DNA of 39,370 bases, from contig CAZSOQ010000014.1 in the NCBI GenBank assembly GCA_964608495.1, positions 1 to 39,370 on the forward strand, read 5' to 3'. This DNA is from JAKORR01 sp964608495. Lineage in GTDB: Bacteria > Armatimonadota > Zipacnadia > Zipacnadales > FEN-943. A model generated the notes under the pieces. That model ran no database searches. It worked only from the letters and a program-made list of their open reading frames with translations, and was not told the DNA's origin. Below, one piece after another: positions 1 through 9,319 of the stretch (positions are counted from its first letter, which is position 1; each line of letters begins with the position of its first letter). The position numbers were made by a program, and so were the translations under genes.

Positions 1-1
1 C

Positions 2-3001
2 CACTACCTTGTGCCGCTGGACGACTTCACGGGCGACAGGGTCGGCTGGCACCCGGCGACCTGGGGCGGCGCGCCCGTGCGGGTTGACAGAAGCGGCGAG
101 GCGGCCAGGTCGGCGCCGGCGGGTCTGCGGCTGACGGCCACGGAGAAGACCGGATCGCCGGTGCAGCGCAGCCTGGCCTTCGACGGCCCCTGGGCGGGGC
201 TGCGGCTGTGGGCCCGGGCCGAGCCGGCGGACCTGCCCGTGCGGCTGTATGCCACGACCGAGGCGAACGCGTGGTTCCTGCTGGGCGAGGCGCGGGTCGG
301 CGGCGAGTGGCGGCAGATCACCTTCGACCTGACCGACGCGCGCTACGGCTGGGGCGGGCAGAGCGAGGAGGACAAGGTCCTGCGGCCGGAGCGGGTGCAC
401 ACCCTCTCCCTCCTGCTCGACGCGCCCGGGCGCGTGGACCTGGACGACCTGGCGATAGGCGTGCGGAACCGATGGGGGATCCGAGTGGCCTACGCGGACG
501 CGCCGGGGAACCTGTACGTGGGCTCGGCCGAGCCGACCGTGACGGCCGAGGTCTTCAACGCCACCGACGAGGCAAGGCAGGCGGCCCTGCGCTGGCACCT
601 GGTGGCGGCGGGCGAGAGGGAGCTGACGCGCGGCGAGACCGAAGTGGCGCTGGCGCCGGGGGCCTTCGAGCGCGTGACGCTGCCCCTGCCGCGGCTGGAG
701 CCGGGGTACTACAGCGTGCGCCTGGCCCTGTGGCAAGACGGCAGGAAGCAATCCGAGCACACGGTGGGGCTTCTGGTGATGAGGCCCCCGGTGGCGGCGA
801 CCCGGCCCTTCGTGGGGATGACGGGCTTCGGGATGAGTGACACGGTCAGCAGGTTGGCGAAGAGCCTGGGCGCGACGGTGACCGAGGTCTTGTTCGAGTG
901 GCGGTGGCTGGAGCCCACGGAGGAAGAGACAGACTTCCGCGGGCCGGACAGGACGGTCGCGACGGCGAGGGAGCTGGGGCTGCCGCTGGTGGGCATGATC
1001 CACCTGGCGCCCGGGCGGATCCCGGCGTGGGCGCTGGCGGACCCCAAGGAGACGGGCTATCTGGCGCGAGACCCCGCGCTGTTCAACCGATTCGTGCGGG
1101 CCTGTGCCGAGCGCTACAGGGACGAGATTGACGTATGGTGCTTCTGCGGGGAGATAGACCTGGCGGCGCGGTCGTGGAAGATTGACGTGCCGACCTACGT
1201 GGAGCATCTGCGCCAGGCCTACGAGACGCTCAAGGCCGCCGATCCGGGGTGCACCGTGGGTGGGTGTGGCGTGAGCGGCGTGGACAGCCGGGCGATGCTG
1301 AAGTTCGCGGCGGAGGTGTGGAAGGCGGGGCATCGGTGGCTGGACGGCCTTTTCTTCGACCCCTATGCCTCGCCCCGCTACTACGGCCCGGGCCGGCACG
1401 TGATGGAGCCCGAGGAGAACCGCCTGGACCGGGTCCTGGGAGAGGCCGTGCGGCTCGTGCGGCAGTATGGCCCTGAGAAGCAGGTGGCGATCGAGGAGAA
1501 GGGATGGGCCATAGACTACAGCCTGCCGGCCGACAGCCCCTACGCCTTTGACATGGCGGATTGCCTGGCGCGGTCGTATATCGTGGCGCGAAGCGTGCCT
1601 GAGGTCGAGCGCTACCTGTGGTTCCTGCCGGCCTCGGGGTCCACGGAGGGCGGCTTCGACTACGCGCTGTGGAGGCGCGAGCAGGACTGGCTGAACCCGC
1701 GCCCGGCGGCCTGGGCCTACGCGCAGGTGGCGCGGCTGCTGGCCCGGTGCGAGCGCGTGCGCAGGCTGACGACCCACGAGGACCTGTGGGCCTATGAGCT
1801 GACCGGCCCCGAAGGGCCGACCTTCGTGCTGTGGTCCGCGGCCGGCGAGGGCCGGCCGGGGTCCCCAGACGGACAGGAGACGACGCTGGCCCTGGACCTG
1901 CCCCAGGGGTGTCGCGCGGCCGACCTGTACGACCGGAGCGTGGAGCTGCCGCGAGCCGGACGCGCCACGCTGCGGCTTACGTCCTGCCCGATCATCCTGC
2001 GGGGGCCGGCGGCGCTGGCGGGACGCATCGAGGCCGGGAACTTCTCGGCGCTGCCGGTGGCGGGCTGGGCGGTGTTCACCGGGAGCGATCGGGCGCGGTG
2101 CTTCGTGGCGAACAGGCTGCAGAAGCCGCAGAGGGTGAGCGTGGCCCTGGAGGCGCCGGGATGGCGATTCGAGCCGCGGGAGCAGGCGGTCGAGCTCGCA
2201 GCAGGCGCGGCGGCCGGCGCCGCCACGGGCGAGAGCGCTTGGCTGGACGCGAAGGTGGCCGCAAGGCCCGAGGACTGGATGGAGACCAAGGAGCTGCGGC
2301 TGCGGCTGACGACGGCCGACGGGACGACGGTGCCGGTGCAGGCGCCGGTCAGCCTGACGTGCGTGCCGGCCATGGGGGGAGCGCAGGTTGCTCCGCAATT
2401 CGACCTGGAGACGCAGGCCTACCTCTATCCGCCCGACGCGGCGGCGAACAGCCTCTGGCTGGGCAAGAGCGACCTGTCGGTGCGAGCGGGCACGGCCTGG
2501 GACGCCCAGAGCTTCTACTTCTGGGCCGCGGTGAGGGACGACGTGCACGTGCAGGAGCGCTCGCCGGCCAGCCTGTGGGCCCACGACTCGATCCAGCTAG
2601 CCTTCGACCCGGAGAACAACGCGGTGCCCGCGAGGGTGAGCGGGAAGAGCGGGTATGACGACGACGACTCGGAGTTCGGGCTGGCCTTGCTGCCCGAGGG
2701 CCCGACCGTGTACCAGTGGACGGGGCCGGGCGTCGGGCCGGGCCGCGTCGTGACCCAGGGCAGGCTGGCGGTCCTGCGGGCTGAGGGCGAGACGCGGTAC
2801 GAGTGGCAGGCGCCGTGGGCCCTGCTGGGCATCGAGCCGCAGCCGGGCCGGGTGTTCGGATTCAGCTTCTCCGTGCTGGACGCGGACGCGGCGGGAGAGT
2901 GCTCGCCCTATGCCCTGGGCCCGACGCGCGGCATCTACGGGGGCAAGGACCCGTCCCAGTTCCTGGACGCCGTGCTCGTGGAGCCGGCGGGGGCACGGTG
3001 A
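2..3001 (+). CDS. Clan GH-A-like glycoside hydrolase with C-terminal CBM9-like module, 5'-truncated
   Basis: The reading frame is open to the left edge, so the GTG at 11 is probably not the start and the N-terminus lies outside the window. The visible ~1000 residues begin with beta-sandwich sequence (a ligand-binding-like domain to about residue 150, then an Ig-like stretch). A TIM-barrel-like domain follows at about 265-570. It has a CGEID motif near residue 380 and an IEEKGW motif near 493, positioned as the acid/base and nucleophile glutamates of clan GH-A would be; the usual Asn before the first Glu is Gly here. Residues ~810-993 resemble a CBM9/DOMON-like carbohydrate-binding fold (WDAQSFYFWAAVRDD, then DSIQLAFDPE). 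Family knowledge suggests extracellular polysaccharide cleavage; the substrate is unknown. It heads a rightward group with a dehydrogenase, a glycosyltransferase and another hydrolase-like gene. The hydrolase assignment is moderately sure, the GH family is not. Confidence 0.7.
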   Translation, partial: HYLVPLDDFTGDRVGWHPATWGGAPVRVDRSGEAARSAPAGLRLTATEKTGSPVQRSLAFDGPWAGLRLWARAEPADLPVRLYATTEANAWFLLGEARVGGEWRQITFDLTDARYGWGGQSEEDKVLRPERVHTLSLLLDAPGRVDLDDLAIGVRNRWGIRVAYADAPGNLYVGSAEPTVTAEVFNATDEARQAALRWHLVAAGERELTRGETEVALAPGAFERVTLPLPRLEPGYYSVRLALWQDGRKQSEHTVGLLVMRPPVAATRPFVGMTGFGMSDTVSRLAKSLGATVTEVLFEWRWLEPTEEETDFRGPDRTVATARELGLPLVGMIHLAPGRIPAWALADPKETGYLARDPALFNRFVRACAERYRDEIDVWCFCGEIDLAARSWKIDVPTYVEHLRQAYETLKAADPGCTVGGCGVSGVDSRAMLKFAAEVWKAGHRWLDGLFFDPYASPRYYGPGRHVMEPEENRLDRVLGEAVRLVRQYGPEKQVAIEEKGWAIDYSLPADSPYAFDMADCLARSYIVARSVPEVERYLWFLPASGSTEGGFDYALWRREQDWLNPRPAAWAYAQVARLLARCERVRRLTTHEDLWAYELTGPEGPTFVLWSAAGEGRPGSPDGQETTLALDLPQGCRAADLYDRSVELPRAGRATLRLTSCPIILRGPAALAGRIEAGNFSALPVAGWAVFTGSDRARCFVANRLQKPQRVSVALEAPGWRFEPREQAVELAAGAAAGAATGESAWLDAKVAARPEDWMETKELRLRLTTADGTTVPVQAPVSLTCVPAMGGAQVAPQFDLETQAYLYPPDAAANSLWLGKSDLSVRAGTAWDAQSFYFWAAVRDDVHVQERSPASLWAHDSIQLAFDPENNAVPARVSGKSGYDDDDSEFGLALLPEGPTVYQWTGPGVGPGRVVTQGRLAVLRAEGETRYEWQAPWALLGIEPQPGRVFGFSFSVLDADAAGECSPYALGPTRGIYGGKDPSQFLDAVLVEPAGAR

Positions 3002-3166
3002 GGGCCGGGCCGGAGCCCCGCGTCGGGCCGGCGGAGGACAGCGGAGGGTCGGAGGGAATAGCGGGCGAACACGCGACGTCGGCCTTGACGCCGGGCCCGG
3101 GCGGGCCTCGGGGCCCCGCGAGATCGAGAGCCGGAGGAGCAAGGCCGAACCAGGGGAGAAAGCGAC

Positions 3167-4192
3167 ATGGCTGACAAGCCGAAGGTCTGGTATCTGCCGG
3201 TGCCCAGCCATACGGAGCGGGTGTTCAGGGCCGAGCACTTCGAGGCGATGCTGGACGAGTTCGACGTAACGGTCAACGACCTGGACCGGAACCTGAGCAC
3301 GGAGGAGCTGGCGGCGGGGATCGCGCCCTACGACGCCGTGGTGAGCGGCTGGGGGACGCCCAGCTTCAGCGCCGAGGCCCTGGCCGCGGCCCAGAGGCTG
3401 CGGATCGTGGCCCACTCGGCCGGATCGGTGAAGCACCTCTTCCCCGAGGACCTGGTGAGCGAGCACCTGTTGCCGCGGGGCATCGTGGTCTTCAGCGCCA
3501 ACGAGGCCATCGCGCTCAACGTGGCGGAGACGACGGTGGGGCTGCTCATCATGGCCTCGCGGCGCTGGCCGGACCTGATCTACAACTTCCGGGAGACGGG
3601 GCGCTGGCGCGCGGAGGGCGTGCCCACCAACGGGCAGTACCTGCGGGGGAGCAAGCTCGGCCTGGTCTCGGCGAGCAAGGTGGGCCGAGAGGTCATCAGC
3701 CTGCTGCAGGGCTGGGACGTGAGCTTCCTCGTCTACGACCCGTACCTGTCGGACGAGGCGGCGGCGGCCCTGGGCGTGACGAAGGTGGGGCTGAACGAGC
3801 TGTTCGAACAGGCAGACCACGTGACGGTCCACGCGCCGTCCATCCCGGAGACCGACGGGATGATCGGCGCGGAGCAGCTCAGGCTGATGAGGGACGGCGC
3901 GGCCCTGGTGAACACGGCGCGCGGGTCCGTGATAGACCACGACGCGCTGTACGAGGAGGCCAAGACGGGGCGGATTATGGTCGCCCTGGACGTGACCACG
4001 CCCGAGCCCCTGCCCCCAGACAGCCCGCTGCGGTCGCTGCCGAACGTCTACGTGACCCCGCACGTGGCGGGGGCGGGCTGCTACGGGTACCAGAAGATCG
4101 GCGAGACGACGCTGCAGGCGCTACGTGACTGCTTCGCGGGCAGGCCGGTGCGCGGCGCCGTGGACTTCTCCCACTGGGCGCAGCTAGCCTGA
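3167..4192 (+). CDS. D-isomer-specific 2-hydroxyacid dehydrogenase family protein with atypical NAD motif
   Basis: The 341-residue length and layout match the NAD-dependent D-2-hydroxyacid dehydrogenase family: split catalytic domain and central Rossmann domain (about 105-300). The catalytic trio is present: Arg252 in NTARGSVID, Glu280 in TPEPLP and His299 in TPHVAG. The adenine-ribose acidic residue would be Asp191 (YDPY). The dinucleotide loop, normally GxGxxG, reads S168-A-S170-K-V-G173, so two glycines are serines. I have seen GAS-type variants in this family, so this is more likely a subfamily trait than decay. The ATG at 3167 is preceded by GGGGAGAAAG. The glycosyltransferase starts 8 nt after the stop, so the two are probably co-transcribed. 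The substrate cannot be predicted; a sugar acid or 2-keto acid made during glycan breakdown would fit the setting. Confidence 0.85.
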   Translation: MADKPKVWYLPVPSHTERVFRAEHFEAMLDEFDVTVNDLDRNLSTEELAAGIAPYDAVVSGWGTPSFSAEALAAAQRLRIVAHSAGSVKHLFPEDLVSEHLLPRGIVVFSANEAIALNVAETTVGLLIMASRRWPDLIYNFRETGRWRAEGVPTNGQYLRGSKLGLVSASKVGREVISLLQGWDVSFLVYDPYLSDEAAAALGVTKVGLNELFEQADHVTVHAPSIPETDGMIGAEQLRLMRDGAALVNTARGSVIDHDALYEEAKTGRIMVALDVTTPEPLPPDSPLRSLPNVYVTPHVAGAGCYGYQKIGETTLQALRDCFAGRPVRGAVDFSHWAQLA

Positions 4193-4200
4193 TCGCCATC

Positions 4201-4962
4201 ATGAGCCAAGAGCCTTACCTGACCCTGGTCATCCCGGCCTATAACGAGGCCGCGCTCATCGAGCAGACCCTCCAGTGCGTGGCGGACTTCCTGCGGGCGC
4301 GCGAGCTGGCGGCCGAGGTGCTCGTGGTGGACGATGGGAGCACCGACGGGACAGCCGACCTGGCCGAGCAGGCCCTCCAGCGCCTGGGGCTGGCCGGGCG
4401 GGTAGTACGGCAGGTGCCCAACGCAGGCAAGGGGATGGCCGTGCACGCCGGGATGGAGGCGGCCGCGGGCCGGCTCGTGCTGATGACCGACGCCGACCTG
4501 TCCACGCCCCTGGAGGAGTACGACAACCTGGCCCAGGCCGTCGAGGAGGGGGCGGACATCGCCATCGCCTCGCGGGCGGTGCCGGGCGCGGTACTCGAGC
4601 CGCCGCAGCCGTGGTGGCGCCAGAGCATCGGGAAGCTGTTCGCCAGGGTTCGGTGCCTGATACTGCTGCCGGGCATCGCGGACACCCAATGCGGCTTCAA
4701 GCTGTTCAGGCGCGAGGTGGTGCGCGACGTGTTCCCGCGGCAGACCGTCTACGGCTGGGCCTTCGACGTCGAGATACTGCACGTCGCGCAGTTGCTGGGA
4801 TACACGATCGCGGAACGGCCCGTGAGGTGGCGCAACCGGCGGGAGAGCAAGGTGCGGGTCCTGCGGGACGCGTGGAAGGTGCTCCGGGACCTGGTGATCA
4901 TCAGGGCCAGGCATCGGGGGCTGGCGCGCCACGGCAGGGAGACTAGCGACCGGGCCTCCTGA
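4201..4962 (+). CDS. GT2 glycosyltransferase, dolichyl/polyprenyl-phosphate glucosyltransferase (ALG5) type
   Basis: This 253-residue protein has the GT-A signatures of family 2: IPAYNE near residue 11, VVDDGSTDGT around 42-51, and the metal-binding TDADLSTP around 96-103. The later TQCGFKLF block and the RES-KVRVLRDAWKVLRDL tail are characteristic of the ALG5/DPM1-like branch, which transfers a sugar from a nucleotide sugar to polyprenyl phosphate at the inner face of the cytoplasmic membrane. I see no transmembrane segment, so it would be cytosolic or peripheral. It follows the dehydrogenase by 8 nt and lacks a strong ribosome binding site, which suggests translational coupling. A short GC hairpin (4977-4992) follows it without a T-tract, so readthrough into the next gene is plausible. 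Confidence 0.88.
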   Translation: MSQEPYLTLVIPAYNEAALIEQTLQCVADFLRARELAAEVLVVDDGSTDGTADLAEQALQRLGLAGRVVRQVPNAGKGMAVHAGMEAAAGRLVLMTDADLSTPLEEYDNLAQAVEEGADIAIASRAVPGAVLEPPQPWWRQSIGKLFARVRCLILLPGIADTQCGFKLFRREVVRDVFPRQTVYGWAFDVEILHVAQLLGYTIAERPVRWRNRRESKVRVLRDAWKVLRDLVIIRARHRGLARHGRETSDRAS

Positions 4963-5012
4963 GCCGCGCCGCACCCCGGGGCCAACGCCCCGTGTGGGAG
5001 GGAGTGGTCGGC

Positions 5013-7814
5013 ATGATACCCCTGGTGCTCCTGCCTGCGCTGATGGCTCAGGCACCGCCCGCGGCCACGGGGTTGCGGGGCGAGGCGCGCTACGTGGTGG
5101 TGGCCACGGCTCCCACGGTCCTGCTCACAGTCCGGTGCCTGCGGGTCCACCCCACCTACACCGACGGCGCCGTCGTCCTCGTCTGGGGAAGGGACGGCAG
5201 GGGGATCCTGCGCGAGACGGTGCCACCGGCCGGGAGCGCCGCCTTCCAGCTCCGCGGCGAGGACAGCCCCTTCACCATCTTCTGCCGGGCGGGGCGCAAT
5301 GCCATCGAGGCGTCGTGCGAGGGGGGGCGGCTCTTCGTTGACGCGCGGCTGGGTGGGGAGCTCAAGCTCTACGGTCGAGCCGGGCCTTTGTACTTCCTCA
5401 CCAGGCCGGCGGATAGGCTAGCCTTCTCTATCTACGCCGAGGAGCCGGCGGAGATCAGCTTCGTCGCCCCGGACGGCACTGAGGTCTGGCACCGCGCAAT
5501 CCCCGACCACACCGAGGCCGAGGCCGTCCTCGAGGTCCAGCCCCAGTGGCGCGAGGGGAACTGGCAGCTCCGCGCCAGGCTGGGGGGAGACGTCACGATC
5601 CGGCTGGACCCGGCCGTGGTGCCCCTCTTCGCGGCGGAGGCGGTGGCGGCCGATACGCTGCCGACGGCGCGGGAGCTGGTGGACCTGGACGGCATGGTCG
5701 TGGACCGGGGCTTGCTGACGACGGGCAAGCGCGAAGCGCCGGCGGCGCGACTGCGGACGGGCGACGGCCTCAGCCTGGACCTTGGGGCCGACGGGGGCCT
5801 GGCGGCCCTCGGGCCGACGCCCGCCGAGGCGCGGGAGCCGTGGCCGCGAGGCGGCTTCGCCCTTGCAGACCACACCTCCGCCAGCGGGCTCCACTTCGCC
5901 ACGGGACGGATCGAGCCCGACGAGGATGGGCGGCGGGCCAGGCTGGACCTGCGGTTCGAGGGGTCGCCCTTCAGCCTGACCGCCGAGGCCCAGGCCCAGG
6001 AGGGCCACATCGCGATCACCGGTACGCTGGCGAACTCCGCCGGCGACGACCGCGCGGTGACACTGCTGTGCCTGCTGCCCGTGCCGGCAGCGGCGACGTG
6101 GTGGGACGATGTGGACACTCCCAGGGAGCCCCTGCCGGGGATGCCGGCGGGCAAGTGGCAACAGAGCAGGGCTGGTGCGCAGGGGCGCGTCTCTCAGTAT
6201 CCCCTGGGCTGCGTCACAGGGGGCACGGGACTGGGCGGCAGCGGCGTGGCCCTCGCGGTGCCCCTGAAGCGGCCCGTGGTTCACCGCATCGGGTACGTGG
6301 AATCACCCGGGCTGCTCTACCTGGCCCTGGACTTCGGCCTGACGCCCGACACGGCCAAGTTCCCCAACCGGGCCGACTTCGCGCTGGTGCTGTACCGCAC
6401 GGACGCGGCGTGGGGCTTCCGCGACGCGCTGAGGCGGTACTACGAGGTCTTTCCGGAAGACTTCGAGGTCCGGGTGCCACGGATCGGCGGGTGGGTGTGC
6501 TGGGGCGATCTGGCCGACACGCCCGAGCCCGGGGACTTCGGCTTCCAGTACCACTGGGGGCCGAGCGGCGGGGCGGCCGTGGCGCACGACGAGGAGTTGG
6601 GCGCCTACTCCTTCGTCTACGACGACTCGGTGAGGTACTTCGCGGACCTGGGGACCTTCGAGCAGCGGCCGACGGCCGAGCAGGCGACGGCCGTCTTCGA
6701 GGAGCTGCTCACGTCCGAGGACCCGCGAGGGTTGCTGCTCTCGCGCGACCCCAAGGCCACCGGGCGACAGCGGTACGAGTCGCGCGAGCGCAGCATGGGG
6801 CGCGAGGCGGCCGAGCAGTGGCTGAAGGACTCGCTGGAGGCCGCCAGGCGCTCGGCCTGCGTGGGGGCCGACGGCGCCTATCACGTGGGGTACATCATCA
6901 ACCGCAAGGACTGGGGGCCCGAGAACTGGTGGACGGGGCGGCTGTTCTGCAACCCGGACCCTGACCTGCCCGGCGGCTACGGCACCTTCCTCTTCGAGCG
7001 CATCCTGGAGCCGAGCTTCGAGCAGCTTGGGGCCCAGGGCGGACGGCTGGACGGCGTGGGCCTGGACAACTACTTCGTCTACGCCAACCTGCTGGACTTC
7101 CGCCGCGAGCACTTCGCCTACGTGGATCATCCGGTCAGCTTCGACACGGAGACGCTGCGGCCGGCGGCGGTGGGCGACTTCCTGCTGTACGAGTGGGGCG
7201 AGGAGCTGTCGCGCAGGATACACGAGCGGGGCGGCTGGGTGATCGCCAATCAGGGCGTGTGGCCCTACCCCTTCGCCGCGCGGGTGCTGGACATCCACGG
7301 CTTCGAGTGGGGGATCGAGCGAGCCGCGCCGGTGGCCCGCGCCCTGGCTTACCACAAGCCCGTGGTCAGCCTCCCGGTCTCGGACGAGCACTACGAGGAG
7401 CCCTTCGTCCGGGCGCACGTGCGCTTCGGCTTCCTGCCCGGCGGCTACACGGGGAAGGGCTTCGCCGAGCGCGAGGGCGTGCGGGAGCTGTACCGGCGGT
7501 ACATGCCGGCGCTGCTGGCCTGCGCCCGCGCGGGATGGGAGCCCGTGACCCACGCGCGAAGCGACAACGAGGCGGTCAAGGTGGAGCGCTTCGGGCGGGC
7601 GGGCGGCGAGGTACTGCTCACCCTCACCAACCAGAGCCAGGAGCCTCAGCGGGCGCGGGTGAGGGTCGAGGCCGGGGCGCTGGGCCTCGAGACGAAGGGC
7701 CGCCGGGCGAAGGGCCTGCTCTCGGGCCACGAGGTAGCCTGGGCCCCCGAGGGCCGCGAGCTGGCCGGCGAGGTAGCGCTCGCGCCCGGCGAGGCCGACG
7801 TGGTCCGCTTCTGA
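5013..7814 (+). CDS. Large secreted glycoside-hydrolase-like protein, unknown family
   Basis: I place the start at ATG 5013 rather than the in-frame GTG at 4992. GGAGGGAG (4997-5004) sits 8 nt upstream of the ATG, and the protein then opens with a short signal-peptide-like stretch (MIPLVLLPALMAQA). The 933-residue product has a long N-terminal beta-rich region (to about 460). A connector WGFRDALRRYYEVFPEDF resembles those that precede catalytic barrels in GH31/GH36-like and related proteins. A barrel-like region follows (about 490-830) with Trp-rich motifs (GGWVCWGDL, KDWGPENWWTG) and an acidic LDGVGLDNYF strand end. The C-terminus is a small beta-sandwich typical of glycosidases. I cannot assign a CAZy family. 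The setting beside other secreted hydrolases supports a role in extracellular glycan degradation. Confidence 0.62.
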   Translation: MIPLVLLPALMAQAPPAATGLRGEARYVVVATAPTVLLTVRCLRVHPTYTDGAVVLVWGRDGRGILRETVPPAGSAAFQLRGEDSPFTIFCRAGRNAIEASCEGGRLFVDARLGGELKLYGRAGPLYFLTRPADRLAFSIYAEEPAEISFVAPDGTEVWHRAIPDHTEAEAVLEVQPQWREGNWQLRARLGGDVTIRLDPAVVPLFAAEAVAADTLPTARELVDLDGMVVDRGLLTTGKREAPAARLRTGDGLSLDLGADGGLAALGPTPAEAREPWPRGGFALADHTSASGLHFATGRIEPDEDGRRARLDLRFEGSPFSLTAEAQAQEGHIAITGTLANSAGDDRAVTLLCLLPVPAAATWWDDVDTPREPLPGMPAGKWQQSRAGAQGRVSQYPLGCVTGGTGLGGSGVALAVPLKRPVVHRIGYVESPGLLYLALDFGLTPDTAKFPNRADFALVLYRTDAAWGFRDALRRYYEVFPEDFEVRVPRIGGWVCWGDLADTPEPGDFGFQYHWGPSGGAAVAHDEELGAYSFVYDDSVRYFADLGTFEQRPTAEQATAVFEELLTSEDPRGLLLSRDPKATGRQRYESRERSMGREAAEQWLKDSLEAARRSACVGADGAYHVGYIINRKDWGPENWWTGRLFCNPDPDLPGGYGTFLFERILEPSFEQLGAQGGRLDGVGLDNYFVYANLLDFRREHFAYVDHPVSFDTETLRPAAVGDFLLYEWGEELSRRIHERGGWVIANQGVWPYPFAARVLDIHGFEWGIERAAPVARALAYHKPVVSLPVSDEHYEEPFVRAHVRFGFLPGGYTGKGFAEREGVRELYRRYMPALLACARAGWEPVTHARSDNEAVKVERFGRAGGEVLLTLTNQSQEPQRARVRVEAGALGLETKGRRAKGLLSGHEVAWAPEGRELAGEVALAPGEADVVRF

Positions 7815-7880
7815 CCGCGCCGTCGGTCGGCCCAGGGCCCCCAGCCCCGCCGGCGCACGGCGGCCTCGCGGCCCGGTGGC

Positions 7881-9245
7881 TCACTCTAGCAGGTCGAAGC
7901 CGTAAAGCTCCGCGTCCCTGAGGGCGAACTCGAGCTGCACGGTGCGGCCGGCGACCTCGGACAGCTCTCGCGCCCACGTCACCGGCAGGACCACCCCATC
8001 GCCCTCCAGGGCCCGGCAATCGTCCCAGCCGAACCCCGGCAACGGCTCTCCCCTCTCGTCCAGCACGCGGAGGCGCAGGTAGCCCGCCACCTCCGCGTTC
8101 ACCGTCACCGCTCGGCCCTCAAGCCTCACGGGCTTCGTCCGCAGGACCCCACGGGTCGCGCCCGCCTGGCGGGCGACATAGCGATCCCGCGGCATCCTCG
8201 CGAGCCCGATCTGCCGCTCCGTGAAGCGCTCGGTCTTGTGGCCCCGCGCGTAGCCGCCGTAGTAGATGAAGGTCTCGTCGCCCACGAGGAGCTGGCAGTC
8301 GCCCCAGGTCATCGCGTGGTCCCAGGTGCCGGGCTGCGGGTTGCGCGGCAGGAAGGGTTGGCGGTCGCGCTCCCAGTGCTCGCCGTCGCGGCTCCAGGCC
8401 AGGACGGTGTAGCCGATCCCCGCCACCGGCCCGCCCTCGTCGGCGGGCAGGTCATCGCGCAGGACCTTGAGCAGGCCCACCAGCAGGTCACCGCGGGCGA
8501 TCAGCCCCGCCATGCAGTAGAACTGGGTCTCGCCCTCGTCCTGGTCGTCGGGCGCGAAGAGCAGCCAGGGCTCGCGCCAGTGCAGCAGGTCGTCGCTGAC
8601 GCTGGTCATGGTCACGCGGCGATGGCCGGCCCAGGTGGGCCCCTCGGTGTAGCTGGAGACCATGGCGATGTAGCGGTCGCGGATCGGGTCGCGGAAGATG
8701 CAGTTGATGTCGTGGTTGTGCCTGAGCACCGGGCCCTCGGCGAGAGGGGTCCAGTGAAGGCCGTCCGGAGAGCCGGCGACGTTGAGCCCGCCGCCCCACC
8801 ACCAGCCGTACTTGTACCGGCGCGCCGGGTCGGGGTAGTCGGGGCCCTCGTCGAGGACGCTCACGCCGAACTGGATCGGCGCCGGGTCGTCAAGGACGCG
8901 GTGCGGCCGGGTCCAGTGCACGCCGTCCTCGGACTCCATGTAGCCAAGATGGGACTGGCCCGCGTGCTCCGGGACGCCGTACCAGATGCGGAAGCGGCCG
9001 GAGTCCGGGTCGCGGAGGACGGTGAGGTAGGGCTGGAAGCACTTGTCCTCCGGCCCCGTCACGACGGGCTCGGGGAGGCGCTCGGGCTGGTTGACCACGC
9101 GGTCCAGGCCCTCTTGCCGGGCGATGAGGTAGTCATCGAGGAACAGGTGGGGCCCCGGCCTCAGCGCGATCGGTTCGGCCGCCTCGGCAGCCAGGGCAAG
9201 CCAGCCGAGCAGGAAAAGCAGTACAGCCACGTCTGTCACGTGCAT
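7881..9245 (-). CDS. Secreted five-bladed beta-propeller glycosidase-like protein (GH32/GH43-like)
   Basis: The start is set at ATG 9245 because GAGGAGGG lies 8 nt upstream (9254-9261) and the product then begins with a clean signal peptide (MHVTDVAVLLFLLGWLALAAEA); this gives 454 residues. The FLDDYLIA motif just after the signal peptide, followed by repeated blade-like segments (FRIWYGV, YMESEDGVHWTRP, GSPDGLHWTPL, WSRDGEHWERD), marks a propeller group common in Planctomycetes and related bacteria and distantly related to GH32/GH43/GH68. Possible catalytic acids include the early LDD and a later DEGPDYPD, but I cannot assign them firmly. The last ~90 residues form a beta-sandwich-like domain. 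It is the last gene of the leftward sulfatase-GH5-propeller group, 74 nt after the GH5-like gene. Confidence 0.72.
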   Translation of the reverse strand: MHVTDVAVLLFLLGWLALAAEAAEPIALRPGPHLFLDDYLIARQEGLDRVVNQPERLPEPVVTGPEDKCFQPYLTVLRDPDSGRFRIWYGVPEHAGQSHLGYMESEDGVHWTRPHRVLDDPAPIQFGVSVLDEGPDYPDPARRYKYGWWWGGGLNVAGSPDGLHWTPLAEGPVLRHNHDINCIFRDPIRDRYIAMVSSYTEGPTWAGHRRVTMTSVSDDLLHWREPWLLFAPDDQDEGETQFYCMAGLIARGDLLVGLLKVLRDDLPADEGGPVAGIGYTVLAWSRDGEHWERDRQPFLPRNPQPGTWDHAMTWGDCQLLVGDETFIYYGGYARGHKTERFTERQIGLARMPRDRYVARQAGATRGVLRTKPVRLEGRAVTVNAEVAGYLRLRVLDERGEPLPGFGWDDCRALEGDGVVLPVTWARELSEVAGRTVQLEFALRDAELYGFDLLE

Positions 9246-9319
9246 GGGTCGTGCCCTCCTCGCGAGCATCGCCTTCGTCCGGGGCCGCCGCCTCGGGCGC
9301 CCGGGCGGAAGCCGTCAGG

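Noticed and set aside
4977..4992. A 6-bp GC hairpin after the glycosyltransferase gene as terminator.
   Set aside because: No T-tract follows and the next gene's ribosome binding site begins at once; stems of this size are frequent by chance here.
4992..5012. GTG at 4992 as start of the secreted hydrolase.
   Set aside because: The Shine-Dalgarno GGAGGGAG lies inside it, 8 nt before ATG 5013, and the signal peptide begins at 5013.
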